DNA from: Methylobacter sp015476545 | Lineage (GTDB): Bacteria; Pseudomonadota; Gammaproteobacteria; Methylococcales; Methylomonadaceae | Length of the DNA stretch: 64,000 nt | NCBI RefSeq assembly: GCF_052162025.1 | Contig: NZ_CP197401.1 | Coordinates: 3,410,001-3,474,000, forward strand | Direction: 5' to 3' | Shown: positions 9,239 through 17,226 of the stretch, piece by piece | Layout of the letters: each line of letters starts with the position of its first letter | How positions within the stretch are numbered: the stretch's first letter is position 1 | Program-made: the position numbers and the translations under genes | The notes under the pieces: generated by a model | What the model saw: the letters and a program-made list of their open reading frames with translations, nothing else | Database searches by the model: none | What the model was told of the DNA's origin: nothing

Positions 9239-9453
9239 TCTACGGCCTCATGGACAGAAAAACTGATGCACTGCTCATATGACTGTATCGGCTCCTTAGG
9301 ATCTTTCTGATTAACAATCAGCGCTATTGAATTTCAGCTTGTTTGACAGCTCAACAATTCCGAATACTCCTTCAATAACAGGGAAAACATCGTCAGCTCG
9401 TTGTCTTTGTCAAATGTAATCGATGAATTGTCTCTTCTACTTTAATTCGCATC

Positions 9454-10140
9454 TTAACGTACACCGCGCCCACTCAGGAAAAGACTCACAAGCCCTGCCA
9501 GCATGATAGCGATGTACAATTGGCCGGCTATCACCTCCAAGTAAGCAAGCGTACGCGCTAATGGCACGACCGGCGTAATATCGCCATATCCAAGACCGGC
9601 CAAAGTCACAAAACTGTAATAAAGAAGGTTGTCCAAAGTAGCATTACCGTGGATATCGGCTATACCATTGAGTGATCCCGGCCAAAATTGAAAAATCAAT
9701 CCATATAAAATTGCCCAGATTAACCCCATCAGAAGATAAACACACATCGCTCCGAATAGCAGATTACGATCAATAGTAGTTCCGCCGAGCACGTGTCTGA
9801 TAGAGATAATCACACTGATGATGGCAAACACGAAAGCCACTAGAGTGGACGATAATTCAATAATCCTGCTGGGGTAATAAACATTGATAACAGTGAATAA
9901 GACATTCAATACAGCAAGCGCCATGCCTATGTAGAAAAGTCGAGTTTCCCTATGCAAACTCCAGACACCAAGCAGCATCAATGTGCTATAGCCGATCTGC
10001 AAGCCGAGGCGCATCAGATGAGCGTTTTCTGCCAGATCAGGGAAAGAGCGCAACGTAGGTACAAGCAAAAACAAAAACAGCAAGCCGGACAGAAGATAAG
10101 CGTAATTGTCGGGTTTGGGATGCTGATTCAACACAGGCAT
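9454..10140 (-). CDS. Two-pore-helix-type potassium channel family protein
   Basis: Predicted inner-membrane ion channel. About six hydrophobic segments are visible. The last two flank a pore loop with the selectivity-filter motif TLAGLGYGDITP (T-x-G-Y-G-D type), which is diagnostic of K+ channels. At 228 residues it is slightly longer than the minimal two-helix channels, and extra N-terminal membrane helices precede the pore. The ATG at 10140 is preferred over the TTG at 10146, because GGA lies 7 bases upstream. It is the last gene of the minus-strand series that begins at phosphoketolase, about 60 bases after the LOG-family gene. No regulatory RCK domain is visible. Confidence 0.82.
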   Translation of the reverse strand: MPVLNQHPKPDNYAYLLSGLLFLFLLVPTLRSFPDLAENAHLMRLGLQIGYSTLMLLGVWSLHRETRLFYIGMALAVLNVLFTVINVYYPSRIIELSSTLVAFVFAIISVIISIRHVLGGTTIDRNLLFGAMCVYLLMGLIWAILYGLIFQFWPGSLNGIADIHGNATLDNLLYYSFVTLAGLGYGDITPVVPLARTLAYLEVIAGQLYIAIMLAGLVSLFLSGRGVR

Positions 10141-10198
10141 GCGCAATTCCGCTGTTTTTAGTTATTAAGGCTTTGCTGTCATTAATACTGGAAGGTCT

Positions 10199-10915
10199 TT
10201 ATGTATTTGAGTAGCTCTCCTTGATAATGTTTATGGCTGTTTCCACATTATCGGCGCGATGGATCAAGTCCAGGTCTTCCTCGCCGATAACGCCTTGCTG
10301 CAACATGTTGTCATGGGCAAACTGTCGGATATGATCCCAAAAATCCCCACCCATGCCGATGACAGGAAACCGCTCCAGTTTGCCCGTCTGCACCAGGGTT
10401 ATCACTTCAAAAGCTTCGTCGAGCGTGCCAAAACCGCCGGGCATCACCACAAAAGCGCATGAATACTTGATAAGCATGACTTTGCGAATGAAGAAATGTT
10501 CGAATTCAATAAATTGATCAAGGTAAGGGTTGGGTTTTTGTTCATGAGGCAATTTGATATTGCAGCCCAAACTGTAGCCTCCCGCCTCTTTGGCGCCGCG
10601 GTTCGCAGCTTCCATAATGCCGGGACCACCACCGGTCATTACTATGTAACCCGCATTGGCCAATGCGCTTCCCAAATCGCGAGCCAGATGGTAGTAGGGA
10701 TGATCCTCTTTAAATCTTGCCGAACCGAACACCGTGACGCACTGTTTGGCTAGATCAAAGCTTTCGAAGCCGCGCAAAAATTCCAGGAAAAACGCGACTG
10801 CACTTTCCAAATCTTGTTCCCGGTTGCGTCGACCCGATAAGAAGGCTTTTTCCGCCCCTTCGACTTTTCCTAATAATGAATAACTTTTATTAGAATCGAA
10901 AACATTGCTGTTCAT
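10199..10915 (-). CDS. LOG-family (TIGR00730-type) nucleoside-monophosphate phosphoribohydrolase-like protein
   Basis: Rossmann-like cytosolic protein. The family signature is clear: GGGPGIMEAANRGA and PGGFGTLDEAFE (PGGxGTxxE), the motif set of LOG enzymes that release a base from nucleoside 5'-monophosphates. Some members were long misannotated as lysine decarboxylases. At 238 residues it is somewhat longer than the minimal family. The start is supported by GGAGG just upstream. It lies 120 bases after acetate kinase on the same strand. The substrate cannot be read from sequence; AMP or another purine nucleotide is the usual guess. Confidence 0.85.
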   Translation of the reverse strand: MNSNVFDSNKSYSLLGKVEGAEKAFLSGRRNREQDLESAVAFFLEFLRGFESFDLAKQCVTVFGSARFKEDHPYYHLARDLGSALANAGYIVMTGGGPGIMEAANRGAKEAGGYSLGCNIKLPHEQKPNPYLDQFIEFEHFFIRKVMLIKYSCAFVVMPGGFGTLDEAFEVITLVQTGKLERFPVIGMGGDFWDHIRQFAHDNMLQQGVIGEEDLDLIHRADNVETAINIIKESYSNT

Positions 10916-11035
10916 TTTGACCTCCGGGCGATGCCCAATTTAGCCTGAACTCAATTTCCCCAACTGCTCAAGGAGATAATCTCCTCTATTATTCTGACCT
11001 GAAGCCGTATCAAAAGAATCCATTTAACATGATGG

Positions 11036-12268
11036 CTACTCAGTTAAGACTGAAAGCGTTTCGCGCGCAATCTGCAATTCTTCGTTCGTGCGCACGGCCA
11101 GAACGCGAACGGAATGGCCGCCTAATCCAATTTCGCTGACTTCTTCAAGTAACCCGTTATTGACTTCCGAATCGATAGCGATGCCAAGCTTTTCAAGGCC
11201 CTGACAGGCCCAGCTTCGAATTAAAGGCGCATTTTCACCGACACCACCGGTGAAAACAAGTGCATCCAGACCATCCAGTGCAACGAAATAGGCGCCAATA
11301 TATTTTCGGATACGGTAACAATAGACTTCCAGCGCCAAGCGGGCGCGTTCGTCTCCAGTCTGTTCACGCGCCAGTACTTCGCGCAAGTCGTTGCTGCCGC
11401 ATAACCCCTTCAATCCTGAATCCCTATTAAGGACTTCTTGCAGTTCGCTCGAGCTCTGGCCAAGAACGTTTTCCAGATAAAGCAGTATCGCCGCATCCAA
11501 ATCACCGCACCGAGTTCCCATGACGAGGCCTTCTAAAGGAGTGAAGCCCATGGAAGTATCGATACAACGGCCATATTGTATTGCAGCGGCGCTAGCGCCA
11601 TTGCCGAGATGCAGGGTAATTAATTTAAGATCCTCGAGCGGGCGCTGCAAAAATTCGGCCGCCCGTCCTGCTATATAACGATGAGAAATGCCGTGAAATC
11701 CGTACCGACGAATACCATAACGGCTGTACCAAATTTCCGGAACGGCATATCGAAAAGCATGCGGCGGCATGGTCTGATGAAAAGCCGTATCGAAAACAGC
11801 CACTTGCGGCACGGACGAAAAAATTTCCCGGCAGGCTTCAATGCCGGTCAGATTGGCCGGATTGTGCAGCGGCGCCAATGGAATTAATTTACGAATCATG
11901 TCGATGACCGTCTGATCGATAGCCACCGATACTGAAAAGGCTTCTCCGCCATGGACCACGCGATGACCAATCGCATCCGGCCCCTCCCCTGCTTCAAGCC
12001 CAAAGGCGCCGCGTAAAATCACGGCCATCTGGGCGAAGGCCGACCGATGATCGCCGGCCTCGATTTCTTGCTTGATCTCCACCAGTTCGCCTTGAGCATT
12101 TTCTGCTCGATGCTGGATCAGGCTTCCGCTTTCCCCGATACGCTCCACCAGCCCACTGGCAAGTAGGTGCATTGACTCCATTACAAACAGTCCGTATTTG
12201 ATCGAGGAGCTGCCACAATTGATGACTAGTATCTTAGAAATGCCATGTTGGCTTGCTATGCTGGTCAT
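11036..12268 (-). CDS. ackA: Acetate kinase
   Basis: Converts acetyl phosphate and ADP to acetate and ATP, or the reverse, in the cytosol. Family motifs are intact: ILVINCGSSSIKYGLF at the N-terminus, FHQTMPPHAFRYAVP, GFHGISHRY, HLGNGASAAAI and DTSMGFTPLEGLVMGTR. The start at 12268 (MTSIASQ) is chosen because the family N-terminus begins there and upstream residues would overlap the debranching enzyme gene, whose stop is only 7 bases before. It gives 410 residues, the usual length. The phosphoketolase in the same cluster makes its substrate, so the pair forms an acetate-yielding ATP branch. No phosphotransacetylase gene is seen here. Confidence 0.96.
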   Translation of the reverse strand: MTSIASQHGISKILVINCGSSSIKYGLFVMESMHLLASGLVERIGESGSLIQHRAENAQGELVEIKQEIEAGDHRSAFAQMAVILRGAFGLEAGEGPDAIGHRVVHGGEAFSVSVAIDQTVIDMIRKLIPLAPLHNPANLTGIEACREIFSSVPQVAVFDTAFHQTMPPHAFRYAVPEIWYSRYGIRRYGFHGISHRYIAGRAAEFLQRPLEDLKLITLHLGNGASAAAIQYGRCIDTSMGFTPLEGLVMGTRCGDLDAAILLYLENVLGQSSSELQEVLNRDSGLKGLCGSNDLREVLAREQTGDERARLALEVYCYRIRKYIGAYFVALDGLDALVFTGGVGENAPLIRSWACQGLEKLGIAIDSEVNNGLLEEVSEIGLGGHSVRVLAVRTNEELQIARETLSVLTE

Positions 12269-12275
12269 GGTTTGT

Positions 12276-14360
12276 TCACCTGCGCCCCTCGAAAACGGCG
12301 ACAGTGCGCCTGGATATTTGATAAGACGAATTTTCGTAATCCTTCTGCTGATTGCGAGACATAATGTCATCCGGACTGGTACGAGAGGTATCCAGCGCCA
12401 AATGCCATGCTCGCCCGGGAATCTCAGGCAAGGGGGCATCCACTGTCGACTCAGACATGTTCAAAATGACATGCAAATCTTCCTCATCATCGGCTAATCC
12501 AGCCAGTGTGTACGCCAAATAGCGAGCGTTTGAATCGAACCATAACGGTTCATTAAGCTGGTAGCCATGCCAGGCGATATCGCGAAGCCCCCGGTCGGAC
12601 ACCGCCTCTCCGGTCAGAAATTCGCGCCGGTTGAGATTCGGGTGCCGGCGCCTCAAGGCAATCAGTTCCTTCACAAAACGCAGCATATCGCCATTTTTTT
12701 CCACGAGGCTCCAGTCGAACCACGAAAGTTCGTTATCCTGGCACCAGGTATTGTTATTGCCTCGTTGGGTGCGCAGCACTTCATCGCCGGACAGCAGCAT
12801 CGGAATGCCTTGGCTTAATAACAGAATGCTCATCAGGTTCTTAGCTTGCCGCCGCCGTAGAGCTAAAATTTCCGCATTATCGGTCTCGCCTTCAGCGCCG
12901 CAATTCCAGGATAAGTTATTGTCGCAGCCGTCGCGATTGTCTTCACCATTGGCTTCGTTGTGCTTACCGTTGTAGCTGACCAAATCGTAAAGTGTGAAAC
13001 CGTCATGGCAGCTGATGAAATTAATGCTGTGAAGCGGCAACCGGTCATCGTCCGCATAAAGATCGCTGCTGCCGGCAATCGATGAAGCCACCTCGCCCAC
13101 CAGCCCCGAATCGCCGCGGACAAAGCGCCGGATCACATCCCGGTAGCGTCCGTTCCATTCTGCCCAGCGTAAGCCGGGAAACGAGCCCACATGATAAAGA
13201 CCCGAAGCATCCCAGGCTTCCGCAATCATGGGCACCCCGTTAAGTGCATTTGAAAATTCGATCCGCCAGGGCAGCGACGGATTGGCTTGGGGTATGCCAT
13301 CCTCGCCGCGTGTAAAGACGCTGGCGAGATCGAAGCGAAAACCGTCGACATGCATCTCTTCAACCCAATACTCCAGACAATGCAGAAGGAATTGCGTCAC
13401 CAGAGGGTGATTGCAATTAATACTGTTGCCGCAACCGGTGTAATCGCGATAGTAATTTCGGTTCTGCGGATCGAGATGATAAAAAATGTCATTAAAAAAA
13501 CCCTTGAAGTTGATCATCGGGCCATTGTGGTCGCCTTCCGCCGTATGATTGAAAACCACATCGAGAATAACGCCGATGCCGGCATTATGCAGGGCTTTGA
13601 CCAGATCCTTGAATTCACTTGCAAACGTTCCAAGTTCGGGGCTGATGCAATAGCCTGGATGGGGGCTGAAAAAACTATGTGTACTGTAGCCCCAATAATT
13701 CTTCAGTCCTCTTGCCGCCACGTTATCCGGCACGAATTGTTCGTCAAAAGCCATGACCGGCATCAGCTCGACATGGGTTATGCCTAGTTCCTGCAAGTAA
13801 GGAATCTTATCGATCAATCCTGTAAACGTGCCGGGCTGCCCTACCCTAGACGAAGGGTGACGCGTAAATCCGCCGACATGTAGTTCATAGATGATCGCTC
13901 CTTCGAGGCCGCGTTTATAGGAACGGTCATCCGCCCAGAAATAATCTGATTTCGTGACCACTGCCCGGTACGATGATCGGCTTTCGTTACGCGGGTCCGA
14001 AGCGCAGCGCCGGTTCCAAAAGGCATCGGTAACTGCCGTGGCCCAGGGATCGACTAATTCCTTTTTATGATTAAAACGTCGCCCTGTCGAAGCCGTATCG
14101 TTCGGTCCAAATATTTGCCAGGTATAATGGGTCCCTGCGGGAAGTGCTTCGACGAACACATGCCAGAAGAAAAAAGAACGATTTGTTTTGGGATTGAGGC
14201 TGATAATTTGAAACGGCACCGGACTCCCGGCCGCTTCATAAAGCAATAGGTCAGCGCCGCTGGCATGACGACTGAATATTGAAAAATTCACTCCGGCATC
14301 GCTGGCCGTTGCACCAGGCGGATAATATGAGCCATGGCTTGCTTTATAGGAAAGAGTCAA
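12276..14360 (-). CDS. glgX: Glycogen debranching enzyme (GlgX/TreX-type isoamylase)
   Basis: Hydrolyses alpha-1,6 branches in glycogen that phosphorylase has trimmed. An N-terminal CBM48-like domain (GVNFSIFSRHASGADLLLYE) is followed by a GH13 barrel. The barrel has the classic regions: VILDVVFNHTAEGD, DGFRFDLASV (nucleophile D), MIAEAWD (acid/base E) and NFISCHDGFTLYDLV (third carboxylate). At 694 residues it has the normal length. It is seven bases upstream of ackA and about 120 bases downstream of the histidine-phosphatase gene on the same strand. It is expected to act with the glycogen phosphorylase encoded in the same cluster. Confidence 0.93.
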   Translation of the reverse strand: MTLSYKASHGSYYPPGATASDAGVNFSIFSRHASGADLLLYEAAGSPVPFQIISLNPKTNRSFFFWHVFVEALPAGTHYTWQIFGPNDTASTGRRFNHKKELVDPWATAVTDAFWNRRCASDPRNESRSSYRAVVTKSDYFWADDRSYKRGLEGAIIYELHVGGFTRHPSSRVGQPGTFTGLIDKIPYLQELGITHVELMPVMAFDEQFVPDNVAARGLKNYWGYSTHSFFSPHPGYCISPELGTFASEFKDLVKALHNAGIGVILDVVFNHTAEGDHNGPMINFKGFFNDIFYHLDPQNRNYYRDYTGCGNSINCNHPLVTQFLLHCLEYWVEEMHVDGFRFDLASVFTRGEDGIPQANPSLPWRIEFSNALNGVPMIAEAWDASGLYHVGSFPGLRWAEWNGRYRDVIRRFVRGDSGLVGEVASSIAGSSDLYADDDRLPLHSINFISCHDGFTLYDLVSYNGKHNEANGEDNRDGCDNNLSWNCGAEGETDNAEILALRRRQAKNLMSILLLSQGIPMLLSGDEVLRTQRGNNNTWCQDNELSWFDWSLVEKNGDMLRFVKELIALRRRHPNLNRREFLTGEAVSDRGLRDIAWHGYQLNEPLWFDSNARYLAYTLAGLADDEEDLHVILNMSESTVDAPLPEIPGRAWHLALDTSRTSPDDIMSRNQQKDYENSSYQISRRTVAVFEGRR

Positions 14361-14479
14361 TGCAATTCACTCCGTAAAATTTTGGCTTGGCCGTCAATCG
14401 CTTTATAAAAATACCTTCCCGAAATGTTGCGCTTGAAAAATAGGTAACTTTTAGACTAAAGAAAGCCTGTTTACGCTCA

Positions 14480-15118
14480 TTAAGTGCCAGCGCGATTGCG
14501 CAAATACTCGGACATATAACTTCGGTCGCCTAAAACTTCCAGCATCGGCCCATAAGTAGCAAACTTGACTATGCTAACGGAGGCAGCGGGGGCATTGATA
14601 CGATCGCGGTAACGCCCTATGTCGATCCCCAGCAGGCTGCAGAGAATGATGCGTATGGTAGCCTTATGGGATACCACCAGCACATTGCCGGTCTTGTACC
14701 TGGACTCGATTTCTGTAATTACGGGAAGGGCGCGGGCGGCAATCTGAACAGCCGTTTCGCCGCCGGTCGGCGGATTCCAGGCCGGATCGGTCTGCCAGCG
14801 TAGATAGTCCTGCTCGTAATGTTGCCTGACATATTCCAATTCCTGATCTTCCCATGCTCCATAACTGATTTCATGGAGTCCATCCCTGATCTGCATGGCC
14901 AGGCCCAAGGCGTCGCATAAAGGCTGTGCTGTCGCTATCGCTCTTTTCATCGGGCTGACATAGACATCAGTCCAGGGTATCGAGCGATGGGCTTCGGCAA
15001 AAAATTGCGCCATTTGCCTGCCTTCCGGGGTGAGTTCGGCATCGAGAGCGCCACAATAAGCGCCGCGTTGGCTGTATGTCGTTTCGCCATGACGAAGCAA
15101 ATAGATTTTCAATGTCAT
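14480..15118 (-). CDS. Histidine phosphatase superfamily protein (phosphoglycerate-mutase-like)
   Basis: The signature LLRHGETTYSQRGAYCG gives the catalytic histidine in its RHGE context. VYVSPMKRAIATAQPL and VLVVSHKATIRII supply the second Arg and the second His. At 212 residues it fits the small phosphatase/cofactor-dependent mutase group. The sequence does not decide between phosphoglycerate mutase, sugar-phosphate phosphatase and other activities. Its place between pgi and glgX suggests a sugar-phosphate substrate, but that is inference. GGAG lies upstream of the ATG. Confidence 0.85.
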   Translation of the reverse strand: MTLKIYLLRHGETTYSQRGAYCGALDAELTPEGRQMAQFFAEAHRSIPWTDVYVSPMKRAIATAQPLCDALGLAMQIRDGLHEISYGAWEDQELEYVRQHYEQDYLRWQTDPAWNPPTGGETAVQIAARALPVITEIESRYKTGNVLVVSHKATIRIILCSLLGIDIGRYRDRINAPAASVSIVKFATYGPMLEVLGDRSYMSEYLRNRAGT

Positions 15119-15182
15119 GCTGCATTACTCCTTGGTGACAAGACAAGCTCAGCAGTTTAAGGGCGACAGTCAAAAAGGCTTT

Positions 15183-16769
15183 TCAATCGCTTGCCGGCCT
15201 ATTAAAACTGATAGTCAGCTCACTGGGCTTGGCAAGATCGCCATGCAAACCGACGCCGCGGTGATTAGCCGCCAAATGCCGCAGAATTTTGTAAACGTCT
15301 TCAATCTGATCACTGGCATCCGCTTTTTCCGCTAATGCCGCCAATCCCAGGGGCTGATCCGTGGTTTTCAAAACGGAGAGTATTTTCCGTTGCAGTCCCA
15401 ACAATGTCTCGGCGGCCTTTTTTCCCGCTTCTACACCGGGCTGATGATAGGCATTGACGTTGATCAAAGAGGCATAAAATCCAACGGCGCGTTCATAAAG
15501 GGCGATCAGCGCGCCGACCGATCGAGCATCTACCCGTGTAATCGTTACAGTAATCGAATCCCTTAAATTCTCGAAAAGCGCGTGTCGCGTACCCTGTAAA
15601 AATCCGGAAAGAAAGTCGCCGCTAGTTGTCTGGGATCCCACTTCTATGGAGGGTCCCGTCCGGTCCTCCAGCACTTCTATGAAAGTCGCAAAAAAATTCG
15701 CCACGCCTTCCCGCAGTTGCTGAACATAGGCGTGCTGGTCCGTGGACCCTTTGTTGCCATAAACCGCAAGGCCTTGATGGACCGTGTTGCCGTCCAGGTC
15801 CTTTTCTTTGCCCAGAGATTCCATCACCAATTGTTGCAGATAGCGTGAAAACAGCAGCAGAGCGTCTTTATAAGGTAGAACTACCATATCTTTTTCACCC
15901 TTGCCGTTACTCGCATAATACCAGGCAAGCGCCAGAAAAGCGGCCGGATTGCGCTTGATCTCAGGTACGCGGGTGGCGATATCCATTTCCTTTGCGCCCG
16001 CCAACAACGCGCGGATGTCAATCCCCAGCAGCGCAGCCGACAGCAATCCTACGGCAGACATCTCGGAAGTCCGCCCGCCTATCCAGTCGAACATAGGGAA
16101 CTCTGCCAGACAGCCTTCAATTCGCTCCAGCTCATCTATTTTGCTGACAGCCACGGCATGGGCAAGAAAGTCCAAGCCTTGCTGCTCGTATACGCGCTTC
16201 ACTTCCAGCATGGCATTGCGGGTTTCGGGCGTCCCGCCTGATTTGCTGATGACGATGACTAGGGTACTGTTAAGCCGGTTATGCAACCGATTGAGGATAC
16301 GATCGAACCCTGCAGGATCGGTATTGTCAATAAAGTGTATAGCGAGCGGTGGAAAATCGGTTGACAGCGCTTCGGCTACAAATTGTGGACCGAGCGCTGA
16401 CCCGCCAATCCCAATAGAAAGTATATCGGTGAACTTTGGCGCTTGTGGTGGATGAATCGTGCCCTCATGAATTTTCTTAGCAAAAGCCTCGATGTTATCA
16501 ATGTTCTCCATGATCTGATTTTTCAGTTCCGATGGCGCAATGTCAGGGTTGCGCAACCAGTAATGCCCGACCATTCGGTTTTCATCCGGGTTGGCAATTG
16601 CCCCCTGTTCCAATGACTCCATGTCTTTAAACGCTTTCGCAAATTTTGGCTGCAGGGATTCCACCAAACTCTCGCTAAACCGCATCCGGCTAATATCGAG
16701 ATACAATCCCAAATCCTTGTGAAAGTACAGCCAATCTTGATAATGCTGCCAAAGCTCTTGTGAGTTCAT
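15183..16769 (-). CDS. pgi: Glucose-6-phosphate isomerase
   Basis: Interconverts glucose-6-phosphate and fructose-6-phosphate. Recognised by ILSIGIGGSALGPQFVAEAL, VISKSGGTPETRNAM, FDWIGGRTSEMSAVGLL and DQHAYVQQLREG. At 528 residues it has the family length. The ATG at 16769 is preferred over the upstream TTG at 16784, because GGAG sits 9 bases before it. In the cluster it links hexose phosphate from glycogen with fructose-6-phosphate, a substrate of phosphoketolase. About 460 bases of repeat-containing DNA separate it from glgP upstream, so it may have its own promoter. Confidence 0.95.
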   Translation of the reverse strand: MNSQELWQHYQDWLYFHKDLGLYLDISRMRFSESLVESLQPKFAKAFKDMESLEQGAIANPDENRMVGHYWLRNPDIAPSELKNQIMENIDNIEAFAKKIHEGTIHPPQAPKFTDILSIGIGGSALGPQFVAEALSTDFPPLAIHFIDNTDPAGFDRILNRLHNRLNSTLVIVISKSGGTPETRNAMLEVKRVYEQQGLDFLAHAVAVSKIDELERIEGCLAEFPMFDWIGGRTSEMSAVGLLSAALLGIDIRALLAGAKEMDIATRVPEIKRNPAAFLALAWYYASNGKGEKDMVVLPYKDALLLFSRYLQQLVMESLGKEKDLDGNTVHQGLAVYGNKGSTDQHAYVQQLREGVANFFATFIEVLEDRTGPSIEVGSQTTSGDFLSGFLQGTRHALFENLRDSITVTITRVDARSVGALIALYERAVGFYASLINVNAYHQPGVEAGKKAAETLLGLQRKILSVLKTTDQPLGLAALAEKADASDQIEDVYKILRHLAANHRGVGLHGDLAKPSELTISFNRPASD

Positions 16770-16887
16770 TGATTTTTTCTCCAAATAACATAACTGATGT
16801 TACGCAGTTAGTTGAAGTTAGATCGATTTAATAGAGTGTCGCTAACGCGACAATTTTATTTAATCGGGTTCTCGCACCCGAGGGCGA

Positions 16888-16921
16888 GTTCCTTTTCTTT
16901 GCGCGGCCAAAGAAAAGGAAC
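16888..16921. repeat. Palindromic intergenic repeat between glgP and pgi
   Basis: Perfect 14-bp arms GTTCCTTTTCTTTG/CAAAGAAAAGGAAC with a 6-base loop, followed by AAAAGAAAGGCCGCCCGG. This resembles a widespread proteobacterial intergenic repeat. The whole gene-free stretch 16770-17226 shows no ORF of note. A second GC-rich imperfect palindrome (GCCAAAAGGGACTCCTGTCC, then CTTTGGCAACGC) lies at about 16980-17015. Confidence 0.65.
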
Positions 16922-17226
16922 CAAAAGAAAGGCCGCCCGGTTGCCGCTTATTTCCTGTGCTCCTCGCTTTTAACAGGGGTTGCCAAAAGGGACTCCTGTC
17001 CCTTTGGCAACGCGCGGCTTCCCTGCCGCGCCCCTACGGGCCTGATCTGTTAAAAGCTGCGGTGCTCGGCGCGGCAAACGGGATGAAACCGCCTTTGCGT
17101 AACATCAGTAATATAATAAAAAATTGATTTGGATTGTGCTCAATAGGCTGCTGCGTCAATCATTCAGTTCTTCATGGACTACTGATTCAGCGCCGATAGC
17201 TCTTGTTTAGCGAGTACCTCCGGACT

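Noticed and set aside
7576..9428. A 17-mer (AAATGTAATCGATGAAT) at both 7576-7592 and 9412-9428
   Set aside because: No further similarity on either side; likely chance in AT-rich intergenic sequence or a tiny repeat without other support.
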